Shown piece by piece: positions 46,536 to 55,638 of a DNA stretch of 64,000 nt. The first letter of the stretch is position 1; the number at the start of each line of letters is the position of its first letter. The stretch comes from Candidatus Babela massiliensis. GTDB taxonomy: Bacteria > Babelota > Babeliae > Babelales > Babelaceae. Both the position numbers and the translations under genes were made by a program. The notes beneath the pieces are model-generated. The model was not told the DNA's origin. It made no database searches and was given only the letters and a program-made list of their open reading frames with translations. Where the stretch lies: NCBI RefSeq assembly GCF_000513475.1, contig NC_023003.1, positions 372,001-436,000 on the forward strand. The letters are read 5' to 3'.

Positions 46536-47692
46536 ATACTAACAAATTTTTTCTTTAAGCTTTTTTTAGACATTTTTAGAGAGTTTTTATTAGTTAAGCT
46601 TATTTTTTGAATCATTTGGAAAAAAAATTCTCGATCGATACTCTTAACAACTGCTTGCTCATGAGCTTCTGATAAAGCAACAGGATAGCCTTGTCCTTTT
46701 TTACATTGATCGATAATCAACTTAAGTAAACTATCAAGATATTCAAGATCCTGAGAAAGCCAGGAAGGAAATTCGACTCTTATTATTTCACTTTCTATAT
46801 TTATATAACAGAAATTTATCTTTAAATGATCAGGATAATAATTTAAAATTTTTGTATTGCTCAAAAATATATTTGATCTACAAAATGGCTTTAAAATATG
46901 ATCCATTAAATCAGAATCAACTACGTTGTCTAAAAGATTTTTCTCAGTCAAATTATTATCTAAAGAAGAGTGTAAATAATCATAAGATAGATCAGGAATG
47001 ATAGATAATAAAATACCGTTTTTGATAATATTTACTATATCTTTGCTTTTAGTAAAACTAATAAAACCAAATACAGGAATGCGTTTTTGGTAAAATTCAT
47101 CAAGAACTTTAATATATCTTGATAAAAAATAATCTCTTATTTTAATATCTTTACTATCTAAATGACTAAATATAAGAGTACCATCTAGTAAAGCAATAAT
47201 ATTTTTAGAATAATTTTTAGCATTTATACTTAATTCAAGACACTTTTGAATTTCAAGCTCATTACGCTTACAATTTATAATTTCTTGAGATAAATGTTCA
47301 GTATTTTGTATTTCCTTATAAAGATATGGAACAGAACTGAAGTTAACTTGTGATACAGGATCTAAATAATTTATTTGAACTAACCCCAAATTAAGCAAAA
47401 AACAAGATATTCCGTAATGCCTATCGGGATATATCTGAGAGCCATCAACTGAGATAACTGTATACAATAAAAATTTATTATCTAAATTAAGATCTTTGAC
47501 CTGATCTATATTATTTATATAATCAGGCATAGTATATTTAGCTTCTTGACTTAAAATTAACCTTATTTGATCTTGGTGTTCTCTTAACCAATCAAAATAT
47601 TGACGAGCTAGTTCTACTTCCTGATTAATATTAAAAAAATACTTAGGAACAAATTCATTTAGCTTTAATATCAACTTATTTTTATCAAGCAT
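46532..47692 (-). CDS. NurA-domain nuclease-like protein
   Basis: 386 aa. NurA proteins are 5'-3' nucleases that process DNA ends, usually with the HerA helicase. Signature segments: VDGSQIYPDRHYG near residue 80, with the metal-binding Asp; ALLDGTLIFSHL near 160; SFTKSKDIV near 207; and the C-terminal GYPVALSEAHEQAVVKSIDR, typical of the domain end. No herA neighbour is visible; instead it is 6 bp downstream of sufU on the same strand and probably co-transcribed. Overlap of 4 bp with the convergent DUF6629-like gene is seen. Good domain-level confidence, role in this cell inferred. Confidence 0.82.
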   Translation of the reverse strand: MLDKNKLILKLNEFVPKYFFNINQEVELARQYFDWLREHQDQIRLILSQEAKYTMPDYINNIDQVKDLNLDNKFLLYTVISVDGSQIYPDRHYGISCFLLNLGLVQINYLDPVSQVNFSSVPYLYKEIQNTEHLSQEIINCKRNELEIQKCLELSINAKNYSKNIIALLDGTLIFSHLDSKDIKIRDYFLSRYIKVLDEFYQKRIPVFGFISFTKSKDIVNIIKNGILLSIIPDLSYDYLHSSLDNNLTEKNLLDNVVDSDLMDHILKPFCRSNIFLSNTKILNYYPDHLKINFCYINIESEIIRVEFPSWLSQDLEYLDSLLKLIIDQCKKGQGYPVALSEAHEQAVVKSIDREFFFQMIQKISLTNKNSLKMSKKSLKKKFVSI

Positions 47693-47698
47693 ATAATA

Positions 47699-48064
47699 TT
47701 ACTTTAAATTATTTATACCGATATTTAAAGCTTCTAATGGCAATAGAGCACATTTTAAACGCATAGGTCCTAAATCTAATTCTATCATGTTTAATATATC
47801 TTCTTTAGATAAATTTTTAACAAAATCAAAATCTTTATTAATTATATATTCAGTCAACATAGAAGCAGTCGCTTGACTAATTATACATCCTTGACCTTGA
47901 AAAGCAATCTTTTCAAAACAGTTATTATTTACTAATGCTTGAAATAATACACTATCTCCACAAGAAAAATTAGTTAATTCTGCTTTAAAATTATAACCTT
48001 CAATAACACCATAATTTCTCGGGTTTTGATAATGCTCAAACAATTTTTTTTTATACAAACTCAT
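47699..48064 (-). CDS. sufU: Fe-S cluster scaffold SufU/IscU-like
   Basis: Assembles or relays sulfur for iron-sulfur clusters. It starts MSLYKKKLFEHYQNPRNYG as in SufU, with three conserved cysteines in NFSCGD, GQGCIIS and LKCALLP. At 121 aa it lacks the roughly 18-20-residue insertion before the last cysteine of typical SufU, making it closer to IscU in that respect. The partner cysteine desulfurase sufS is 3 kb away on the same strand, separated by four plus-strand genes, so the SUF genes are scattered. The next gene on the strand (NurA-like) starts 6 bp downstream. Confidence 0.9.
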   Translation of the reverse strand: MSLYKKKLFEHYQNPRNYGVIEGYNFKAELTNFSCGDSVLFQALVNNNCFEKIAFQGQGCIISQATASMLTEYIINKDFDFVKNLSKEDILNMIELDLGPMRLKCALLPLEALNIGINNLK

Positions 48065-48201
48065 AAAAATTTACAAATAATCTAATATCAAAAAATATTT
48101 ATCAACAAATAGGGCATTTGCATTATTATTATAATGCTGTAAAATAATAAATAGCACTATGCTATTTAATTAATATTATAACATAATTATAAGGATTTTT
48201 C

Positions 48202-49041
48202 ATGTTAAAAATTAATCAATATATTAAAAAACATTTCTATTATGTTGCTTTAGCAACATTAATATTTGTAAATTCTGCTTATTCTAAAGTAATAATTTGG
48301 GATTTAGGAGATACTTTACTAGAGATTGATCAATTGGCAATGGCAGGTCAAATAGGAATGGGTGATCTATTTTTTCACTCACTGTTTAGCTGGAGTAGCC
48401 CAATAGAGATAAAAGATCAAGTATTTAAAATATTAAATCAAATAAAAAAGCCTACTAACAGACCACATCATCCAACATATAATGAACAGCTATTACCAGA
48501 ATTAATATGTAATTGGCTTGAAGGCTCTAAAGATAGCCAACAAATCTCTAAAGAAGTTAATCAATTTATAGATGATCCTAAAAATTCTAAATTTTTCTCA
48601 AGCGATAGGCATAAAAGAATTATAAAAAATAGCATAGAAGCTATGTTTAATTCTAAAGAGCTTGCAAAAAACATGAAACCTATCAAATCAAATATTAAAC
48701 TCCTTGAAAAATGTGCTAAAAAAAATCACAAATTATTTATCCTTTCTAATTTCGATGCAAAAACCTTTAATTGCTTAAAAAAATCAAGACGCTTTAAAAA
48801 AGTGTTTCAATACTTTAAACCAGAAAATATAGTTATATCAAGCGATATAGGTCTATTAAAGCCAGATCCTAAAATATATGATCATATAATCAAAAAATAC
48901 AATTTAGATCCTAAAGAATGTACTTTCATAGATGATCAAAAAGATAATCTAAAAGCCGCTGAAAAAGCAGGAATAAAGACTATTTTTTATAAAGGTACTA
49001 AGCAACTTGAAAAAGAGTTAAAATCTCAAAAACTAATATAG
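48202..49041 (+). CDS. Exported HAD-superfamily hydrolase
   Basis: 279 aa. N-terminal signal peptide or anchor (about residues 9-28, ending NSAYSK), then HAD motif I WDLGDTL with nucleophile D34, motif II LSNFDA, motif III lysine in LLKPDPKIY, and motif IV FIDDQKDNLKAA. A Gly replaces the usual second Asp of DxD, as in the YihX/epoxide-hydrolase-like branch (DLGGVL type). These enzymes are mostly phosphatases; the substrate is unknown. An export signal on a HAD hydrolase is less usual and recurs in this genome for normally cytoplasmic folds (J-domain, thioredoxin reductase). AAGGA precedes the ATG; a terminator follows. Confidence 0.85.
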   Translation: MLKINQYIKKHFYYVALATLIFVNSAYSKVIIWDLGDTLLEIDQLAMAGQIGMGDLFFHSLFSWSSPIEIKDQVFKILNQIKKPTNRPHHPTYNEQLLPELICNWLEGSKDSQQISKEVNQFIDDPKNSKFFSSDRHKRIIKNSIEAMFNSKELAKNMKPIKSNIKLLEKCAKKNHKLFILSNFDAKTFNCLKKSRRFKKVFQYFKPENIVISSDIGLLKPDPKIYDHIIKKYNLDPKECTFIDDQKDNLKAAEKAGIKTIFYKGTKQLEKELKSQKLI

Positions 49042-49062
49042 TTATTTACTTATTTGATTTAA

Positions 49063-49097
49063 AAATAGCAGCTTATATATTAATTAAGCTGCTATTT
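49063..49097 (+). terminator. Terminator of the HAD gene
   Basis: A 13-bp stem, AAATAGCAGCTTA with TAAGCTGCTATTT, is followed by a T-rich tail about 20 bp after the stop codon. Confidence 0.7.
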
Positions 49098-49157
49098 TAT
49101 TTTATAATATCTTAAGATAATTTAGCTTATGTAATTTTATTATAAAATAAGGATTCA

Positions 49158-50108
49158 ATGGACTATGCAATTGAATTAAAATCTATAGTTAAGGCATACT
49201 ATTCTAATAATAATCAAATTTTCCATGCAATTGATAACCTAACTTTAAATATAGACAAAGGAGAAATTGTTGGATTTCTAGGTCCAAATGGAGCTGGGAA
49301 AACTACAACCATTAAGATTCTATGCAACTTAATAAATCCTACAAGCGGAGAAATCAAGCTTAACGGATTTGATATTAAGAAAGATCGTAATAATGCAATG
49401 AAACAAGTAGGAGTAGTACTTGAGGGAAGTAGAAATCTCTTTTGGCAAATTACTCCTCAACAAAATTTGATATATTTTGGTCGCCTTAAAGGAATAAATA
49501 AAAATATATTAAATAATCAAATAGATAAATTATTAACAGAATTAGATTTGTTAAAAGTAAAAAATGAGATAGTTAATAAACTTTCAAGAGGAGACCAGCA
49601 GAAACTATCAATTGCCTGTGCTTTAATTTCTAATCCTGAAATAATTATACTTGATGAACCTACTCTTGGATTAGATTTGGAATCATCAAGAAATCTTAAA
49701 GACTGGATCAAAGCACTGTCAAAAGAAGAAAATAAAACTATAATATTAACTACTAATCAATTAGATATTGCTCAAAAAATATGTAATCGAATTATTTTTA
49801 TGAATAAAGGCAAATTAGTTGCTGATAAAAATATATTGGAGTTTTTAGAATTATTTAAAGAAGAGTATTACAAAATAATTATATCCTCTAACAATTTGGA
49901 TAACTGTCAAGAAACTTTAAAAGTACTTTTACCAAGCATGGATATACAAAGAAATGAAAATGAAATTATCTTAACCGGAATTATATCAAGTCAAGAAGAG
50001 CTTTATAATAAAATTTCAGTCATATATAGCAATCACTTACAAATCTTATCTATAAATAAGATTAAATATAATCTTGAAGATATTTTTATGTTACTTTCTA
50101 AAAAATAA
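49158..50108 (+). CDS. ABC transporter ATP-binding protein
   Basis: 316 aa nucleotide-binding subunit of a DrrA/CcmA-type (ABC-2) exporter. Walker A GPNGAGKTT near residue 40, Q-loop region near 90, signature LSRGDQQKLSIACAL near 145 (LSRGD instead of LSGGQ), Walker B EIIILDEPTLGLD near 170, and the switch region TTNQLD. The C-terminal roughly 90 aa are the usual accessory domain. The permease gene follows after 13 bp and completes a two-gene exporter. The substrate (drug, lipid or polysaccharide) cannot be read. Confidence 0.92.
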   Translation: MDYAIELKSIVKAYYSNNNQIFHAIDNLTLNIDKGEIVGFLGPNGAGKTTTIKILCNLINPTSGEIKLNGFDIKKDRNNAMKQVGVVLEGSRNLFWQITPQQNLIYFGRLKGINKNILNNQIDKLLTELDLLKVKNEIVNKLSRGDQQKLSIACALISNPEIIILDEPTLGLDLESSRNLKDWIKALSKEENKTIILTTNQLDIAQKICNRIIFMNKGKLVADKNILEFLELFKEEYYKIIISSNNLDNCQETLKVLLPSMDIQRNENEIILTGIISSQEELYNKISVIYSNHLQILSINKIKYNLEDIFMLLSKK

Positions 50109-50121
50109 AGTACGGTTAATA

Positions 50122-50931
50122 ATGAAAAATATACTTAATTCATTTTACAAAATAAGTATACTAATATTAAATGACATAAATCTAATAAGCTTAATGTATA
50201 GATATTATAAATGGAGTGCCTTAGCAGATACTATAACTTCTATCTTAGATTTTGTTTGGTGGATTTTATTACTTGATAATGGTTCTTTGACCTCAGAAAA
50301 AATAGGCCCTCTTGCTATTGGTTATTTTATATGGTTCTATGCCTATCTATTTATTTGGGACACTACATATTTTATATCTGAAAGCTCTCAAACTGGAGTT
50401 CTTGAACAATTATTTTTAAATCCTAACCCTTTTTATAGCAAATTAATAATAAGATATATAGCTAATATACCTTTTTGGACATTGCAAAACTTATTAATAC
50501 TATTAACACTAGTAGCTATAACTGGTGCTTATATTCCCTTTAATTTAGCCTCTCTTTTGGTATTTATAATCACTATATTTGGAATCGTAGGATTTTCATT
50601 AATCATTGCTGGATTTGGAATAATATTTAAAAAAACCCAATCTTTTGCATATCTAATTACCAATATTTTACTGTTTCTAAATGGTTCGATTTTACCAATA
50701 GAGAATATGCCATTTTGGTTAAGACAGATAAGTAGAAGTTTACCTAGCACACAAGGAATAATTGTAATAAGAGAATTAATTTTTAACAATAAAACCTTAC
50801 TTGATTGCTTATATGATACAAGTTTAATTTTTCTGATATTTAACTCTTTTATATATTTTGCCTTAGGCTTAATTGTATTTATGCTCTGTCAAAAGTGGGT
50901 TCAAAATAAAGGCATAATTGGACATTATTAG
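50122..50931 (+). CDS. ABC-2 type permease
   Basis: 269 aa from the ATG at 50122. An in-frame start 16 codons upstream would overlap the ATPase gene and has no better ribosome-binding site. Six hydrophobic helices, with the ABC-2 features of an amphipathic N-terminal helix, a re-entrant segment after helix 4 (NGSILPIENMPFWLRQISR) and the SLPSTQG motif. Forms the membrane part of the exporter whose ATPase gene ends 13 bp upstream. It converges with sufS, with only 2 bp between stop codons. Confidence 0.88.
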   Translation: MKNILNSFYKISILILNDINLISLMYRYYKWSALADTITSILDFVWWILLLDNGSLTSEKIGPLAIGYFIWFYAYLFIWDTTYFISESSQTGVLEQLFLNPNPFYSKLIIRYIANIPFWTLQNLLILLTLVAITGAYIPFNLASLLVFIITIFGIVGFSLIIAGFGIIFKKTQSFAYLITNILLFLNGSILPIENMPFWLRQISRSLPSTQGIIVIRELIFNNKTLLDCLYDTSLIFLIFNSFIYFALGLIVFMLCQKWVQNKGIIGHY

Positions 50932-50933
50932 AT

Positions 50934-52142
50934 TTATTTTCTAAAGAGCTTATTAAGTGCTTTTACTAAAGTTTCAACTTCTTCAAATGTATTGTAAATA
51001 TAAAAGCTTGCTCTTACAGAACCATTAATACCTATATTCTTAAAAAGAGGTTGAGCACAATGATTACCTGCTCGAACTGCTATGTTAAATTGATCTAAAT
51101 AAAAAGCAATATCATGAGGATGATATAAAGTAGAGACAAAACTAACAATATGACCAGAATTTGATAATTGGTCTTTAGGACCTAAAATCTTTATATGATC
51201 AAACTTAGATAACTCTTGAATCAAATAAGCACATAAAGCACTTTCATGTTTTTTTAGCAAATCATAATCTATATTGTCACTTATATATTTTATAGCTTGA
51301 GATAGACCTATAGCTTGAGCAATAGCAGGAGTTCCTGCTTGATAACAATTAGGAGGATTTAATGAAATAAAATCATAGTCATTAACATCTAAGACCATAC
51401 CTCCGCCTAATTGATAAGGTCTTACTTCTTTTTGCATATCTTTAGATATATATAAAACCCCTATTGCAGTAGGACCCAAAATCTTATGACCCGAAAATGC
51501 TAAAAAATCTATATTTAAGTTTTTAAGATTAAAATCTCTATGTCCAATAGTTTGAGCAGCATCAACTAATACTTTTGCATTATATACTTTTGCATGTTTT
51601 ATAATAAAATCAAGATCAGTAATTGATCCAACCGCATTAGAACAACTAGTAATAGAGACTAATTTAGTTTTATTTGATAATAATTTAGTATAAGCTTTAT
51701 AATCAAGCTCAAAATTATTAGTAATTGGTATATACTTAAGCACTATATCTTTCTCTTGCATTAATCTAATCCAAGGTAAAATATTAGAGTGATGCTCAAG
51801 TTTACTGATAATAATTTCATCACCAGGTTTTAAATTATAAGAAGCCCAAGATTGAGCTATAAAGTTTATACCCTCAGTAGTTCCTTTAGTAAATATAATT
51901 TCATCTTTATCAGCACCTATAAATTTAGAAACAGTCTCTCTTGACTCTTCATATAAAGTAGTTGCTTGCTCAGATTTGGAATAAATTCCTCTATGAACAG
52001 GCGCATTATGATATGCATAATAATTAGATATAGCTTCTATAACTTGATAAGGTTTTTGAGAAGTAGATGCATTATCAAAGTAAATAATAGAATCTAACTC
52101 TTTTGATTTTAAGTAGGGAAAATCTTTTCTTATATTTAGCAT
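50934..52142 (-). CDS. sufS: Cysteine desulfurase SufS
   Basis: PLP enzyme that takes sulfur from cysteine for Fe-S assembly. SufS-type (class V, group II) signs: N-terminal YFDNASTSQKP, PVHRGIYSKSEQATT, SKLEHHSNILPW, the PLP lysine in SGHKILGPT, and the active-site cysteine in VRAGNHCAQPL near residue 360. The length of 402 aa is normal. It probably donates sulfur to the SufU-like scaffold at 47699-48064. The gene is single, convergent with the ABC permease and divergent from the small gene at 52254. Confidence 0.95.
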   Translation of the reverse strand: MLNIRKDFPYLKSKELDSIIYFDNASTSQKPYQVIEAISNYYAYHNAPVHRGIYSKSEQATTLYEESRETVSKFIGADKDEIIFTKGTTEGINFIAQSWASYNLKPGDEIIISKLEHHSNILPWIRLMQEKDIVLKYIPITNNFELDYKAYTKLLSNKTKLVSITSCSNAVGSITDLDFIIKHAKVYNAKVLVDAAQTIGHRDFNLKNLNIDFLAFSGHKILGPTAIGVLYISKDMQKEVRPYQLGGGMVLDVNDYDFISLNPPNCYQAGTPAIAQAIGLSQAIKYISDNIDYDLLKKHESALCAYLIQELSKFDHIKILGPKDQLSNSGHIVSFVSTLYHPHDIAFYLDQFNIAVRAGNHCAQPLFKNIGINGSVRASFYIYNTFEEVETLVKALNKLFRK

Positions 52143-52253
52143 TTTTTTAAATTATATTAATTAAATAATTAATTTATATTAAGTCTAATATAATATTGCA
52201 ATTAATAAAAGAATTATTATAAATTAAGTATAATTAAATTTTAGGAAATAATT

Positions 52254-52673
52254 ATGTCAAAACTAGTAATTAATAAAGATCTAAATAATACTTATTTTAT
52301 CTCTGAATCTAATGATGAGAGATTAAACATAATAGCACAAATTCTTATTGATAAAAAATTAAGAAAATATTTTTATAAAATTCTTAATGATATTTCTACT
52401 GTTGCAGAACACGAGACATATCATATAACTAGTTCAGATCAAAATTTTGACTATACCTTTCATCTAAAAGGAGATCAATTTTTGGTAATAAACTTAAGAG
52501 AGATAAATAAGCCTGAAGAAATCAAAAATATAGAAGAGCTAGAGAAAGTATATCAAACTGATATTCCTAAAGATACTTTAATAGATTTAATTATCAATAT
52601 CGAAGAATTAATGGATAGCCAAAAAAATGAAATTCTCCTAACTGCATCACAAGATAATTTTAATATTGAATAG
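52254..52673 (+). CDS. Small cytoplasmic hypothetical protein
   Basis: 139 aa, acidic, no signal peptide, family not recognised. The sequence alternates helices and short strands (ISTVAEHETYHITSSDQNF, FHLKGDQFLVINLREI) and ends in a charged helix (NIEELMDSQKNEILL). TAGGAAAT precedes the ATG. It lies 84 bp before the alpha/beta hydrolase gene on the same strand, with no terminator between, so the two may share a transcript. Nothing indicates its function. Confidence 0.7.
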   Translation: MSKLVINKDLNNTYFISESNDERLNIIAQILIDKKLRKYFYKILNDISTVAEHETYHITSSDQNFDYTFHLKGDQFLVINLREINKPEEIKNIEELEKVYQTDIPKDTLIDLIINIEELMDSQKNEILLTASQDNFNIE

Positions 52674-52757
52674 CTTAATTATAGTATAATACCTTTTGAT
52701 TTATTTAATAAAATTTATTATTTTTAAATTAATAGATTATTATAATAGATAAAGAAT

Positions 52758-54014
52758 ATGCTCATTCCAAAAAAATTACGCTCAAAGTTAAAAACATTAA
52801 TATACATATTAATACTGATTTTGATATCCACTCATCTTAGTATTCATTCAAAAAAATCAGTCAAAAATGTGACTATATTTATCCATGGTACTTTTATGCC
52901 TGGACTAGCCTTATTAAACCCATTTAAAACCTACAATCAAACTGTAAGCCCTAATGATAGATACTATAAATGCTTAAAGAGATTGCGCCAAGATCCAGTT
53001 TTATATGAAGACTCGATTATGTTAGAGGAAGGTTTAAAAAAGATTGACTCTACTATTCTTTATCAATATTCTCAATTTAACTTAATTCCTGCTCATAGTA
53101 AAAAAGGAGCTTATCAAGCAATAGGTGCTTATGATATGCTATCTAAATATATAAATCATAATAAAAATAGCGATTATTATACTTTTGGATTCTCTGGAAT
53201 ATTGAGTGATAACTATAGAAAAGAAGCTGGTCATTTATTATATCATGAACTTAATAAAATCATTAAAAAATATCTTCAAGAAGGATATAAGCCCGTAATA
53301 ACTATCTGTGCTTATAGTCATGGAGGAAATGTAGCACTATATTTATCAGATGCAGAAAATATATATAAAGAAAGTTTAAAGATAGATAAATTAGTCCTTT
53401 ATGGTACTCCTATTCAAGAAGAAACTGCACTATTTGCTCATGATGAAATTTTCAAAAAAATTTATAACTTTTACTCTCAAGCAGATCAAGTACAACATAA
53501 TGATTCATTTTCAACATCAAGTAGCCAAAGCTTTAGAACATTTAAAGATTTATATAATTATAATAGTAGATATAAATTAGATTACTATCAAAAGATTATA
53601 GATATCAGATTGCTTGCTCAAGATGATGCTATGATCTTTGGTCATTTTAATTTTTGGTACTTCAATAGATATAGTAGTTGGCCTACTAAAGTAAAACCAG
53701 AAATAGAAGAAGTATGTTCATTTTTAGATCCCTTGCCAATTGCTATTTTAACACCAATCTTTTTATATTTAGTAGATCAAACCGATCAGTCTAATCAAAT
53801 AGATATCTCTATTTTAGCAGATAATCAAGAACTCAATATATTAGCTACAGATACTATAAATAATAAAATAATCTCCCAGACAAATAATTTAGAAATAGTA
53901 CTTAATAAAATACAAAAATATGCAAAATCAAGTTGGCAACCATATACCAATACTGATGAAACAACGAGACTTGGAGTAGGTATATTAGCAGCTTTACAAA
54001 GTTTAATAACATAA
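52758..54014 (+). CDS. Exported alpha/beta hydrolase (lipase/esterase-like)
   Basis: 418 aa. Signal peptide or anchor at about residues 12-31. Oxyanion-type HGT at 43-45 (TIFIHGTFMPG) and nucleophile elbow AYSHGGN with S187. A later GHFNFW segment may carry the catalytic His, and an Asp lies in YSQADQVQHND. The fold is that of a lipase or esterase, but the elbow lacks the first Gly (A-Y-S-H-G). The C-terminal about 100 aa are helical and unassigned. An envelope or secreted enzyme acting on host or membrane lipids is possible; the substrate is unknown. A hairpin with T-run follows 32 bp downstream. Confidence 0.8.
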   Translation: MLIPKKLRSKLKTLIYILILILISTHLSIHSKKSVKNVTIFIHGTFMPGLALLNPFKTYNQTVSPNDRYYKCLKRLRQDPVLYEDSIMLEEGLKKIDSTILYQYSQFNLIPAHSKKGAYQAIGAYDMLSKYINHNKNSDYYTFGFSGILSDNYRKEAGHLLYHELNKIIKKYLQEGYKPVITICAYSHGGNVALYLSDAENIYKESLKIDKLVLYGTPIQEETALFAHDEIFKKIYNFYSQADQVQHNDSFSTSSSQSFRTFKDLYNYNSRYKLDYYQKIIDIRLLAQDDAMIFGHFNFWYFNRYSSWPTKVKPEIEEVCSFLDPLPIAILTPIFLYLVDQTDQSNQIDISILADNQELNILATDTINNKIISQTNNLEIVLNKIQKYAKSSWQPYTNTDETTRLGVGILAALQSLIT

Positions 54015-54045
54015 TTTTTTGATTTAATACTAAAAATTATATAGA

Positions 54046-54065
54046 CTTGTAATTACAAGATTTTT
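54046..54065 (+). terminator. Terminator of the hydrolase gene
   Basis: The perfect palindrome CTTGTAATTACAAG is followed by a T-run; short stem but well placed. Confidence 0.45.
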
Positions 54066-54092
54066 AAGATACCTAAATACAAAGGATTATTT

Positions 54093-54230
54093 ATGTATAG
54101 GCGTAATTATACAAAAAACAAAAACAATCAAATATTTAATACAATAAACTCTTTAAATACTCTAGTCTCTTCTATTTCCGGACTTATTAATTCCAATTTT
54201 ATTATGGCCTGTTGGGTCGTTCAATTATAA
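54093..54230 (+). CDS. Possible 45-aa peptide
   Basis: Short reading frame MYRRNYTKNKNNQIFN... ending NFIMACWVVQL, with AAAGGA 7 nt before the ATG. The C-terminal half is hydrophobic (SSISGLINSNFIMACWVVQ). It lies alone in the 378-bp gap before brnQ, after a hairpin. A good ribosome-binding site is the only positive evidence; it could be a small membrane peptide or chance. The rest of the gap (54231-54392) is AT-rich with nothing recognisable. Confidence 0.3.
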   Translation: MYRRNYTKNKNNQIFNTINSLNTLVSSISGLINSNFIMACWVVQL

Positions 54231-54392
54231 TCAAAAAAATCTAATTTTTTCTCTTTAAGTTTATTATAATAGCTATAATATATTTATTAAAAATTAAACA
54301 TAACAAATTAAATTTGTAATTTTATCAATTAAAATCTAAATAGAAAATTAATTCTATTTAATTATCAAACATAAAGCATAAAGGGTAAATCG

Positions 54393-55604
54393 ATGAAAAA
54401 GTACTCGCAATCTTTAATACTTAAAACGGGATTGGCTATATTTGCAATGTTATTTGGATCTGCAAATCTAATATTTCCAATGAAAATAGGAGTTATCTCT
54501 GGAGATAAAACAGCTATAGGATTAATTGGATTTATATTAAGTGGTATTTTGATACCTATGGCAGGATTAATGAGCATGGTATTTTTTAATGGAGATTATC
54601 GAGCCTTTTTTTATAGAATAGGCAAAGTTCCAGGAAATATTTTGATAGCTTTATGTATGCTTATAATTGGACCATTAGTAGCAATGCCGAGAATTATTAC
54701 ATTTTCTTATGAAATAGTAAGACCTTTTGTAGGAAATCACTTATCTTTATTATTGTTTAGCACAATATTTAGTATAATTACTTTTATATTTACCTATAAA
54801 AAAAATTCGTTATTAGATTCAATAGGTAAAATATTAAGTCCTTTATTATTACTTTCATTATCAGGAATATTTTCAATAGGTTATTGGCTTAAAGATGGTA
54901 CTATAAAAACTGTTTTACCAGATTGGCAGGTTTTTTCAAAAAGCTTTTTAATTGGATATAATACTTTAGACTTACTAGGAACAATATTTTTTGCTTCTAT
55001 AGTTATATCAATTCTTTACAGTACTTTAGAAAAAGATCAAACAAAAAATCCAAAATACATGGCTAAAATAATGAGCATCTCAAGCTTAATTGCTGGAGTA
55101 CTATTAGCATTGGTATATTGCGGCATAGCCTATTTAGGAGCGTGGCACGGTAAAGAATTTGCAGCTCTTGATGAAGGAAAGATATTTATAAATACCATAC
55201 TAAAAATAGTTGGTTCTCAAGGAGCTTTAGTTTTAGCAGCAACTGTATTTCTTGCTTGTTTAACTACTATTATTGCTCTTACATCGGTAGTTAGTGAATA
55301 CTTAAAAAACGGTATAACCAAGAATAGATTATCCTATATAAATTGCTTAATAATAATACTAGTAACAGCAACATTTATGTCACAATTTGAATTAGGGCCT
55401 TTACTTAAATTCTCTGCACCTTTAATATCTATAGCATATCCAGTATTAATTACTTTAACATTTTGCAATCTAGCATATAAATTATGGGGATTTAAGCCAG
55501 TTAAAATACCTGTTTTAATTACTTTAATTATAAGCAGCTATTTCTACGGTCCTAAATTTATTAACATATTAAAAGAATCTAAAAATTTAATAGAAAAAGT
55601 ATAA
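54393..55604 (+). CDS. brnQ: Branched-chain amino acid transporter BrnQ-like
   Basis: 403 aa with about 12 membrane helices. The LIVCS family opening is clear: TGLAIFAMLFGSANLIFPMK, followed by GFILSGILIPMAGL and IGPLVAMPRIITFSYE. These carriers import Leu, Ile or Val with sodium or proton. AAGGGT lies 6 nt before the ATG. A bidirectional terminator separates it from convergent trxB. Amino-acid import agrees with a host-dependent lifestyle. The exact substrate is inferred from the family. Confidence 0.9.
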   Translation: MKKYSQSLILKTGLAIFAMLFGSANLIFPMKIGVISGDKTAIGLIGFILSGILIPMAGLMSMVFFNGDYRAFFYRIGKVPGNILIALCMLIIGPLVAMPRIITFSYEIVRPFVGNHLSLLLFSTIFSIITFIFTYKKNSLLDSIGKILSPLLLLSLSGIFSIGYWLKDGTIKTVLPDWQVFSKSFLIGYNTLDLLGTIFFASIVISILYSTLEKDQTKNPKYMAKIMSISSLIAGVLLALVYCGIAYLGAWHGKEFAALDEGKIFINTILKIVGSQGALVLAATVFLACLTTIIALTSVVSEYLKNGITKNRLSYINCLIIILVTATFMSQFELGPLLKFSAPLISIAYPVLITLTFCNLAYKLWGFKPVKIPVLITLIISSYFYGPKFINILKESKNLIEKV

Positions 55605-55608
55605 TAAA

Positions 55609-55635
55609 AAAAGGCCTAGTAAAACTAGGCCTTTT
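55609..55635. terminator. Bidirectional terminator between brnQ and trxB
   Basis: AAAAGGCCTAG pairs with CTAGGCCTTTT around a 5-nt loop, with an A-run on one side and a T-run on the other. Confidence 0.85.
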
Positions 55636-55638
55636 AAT

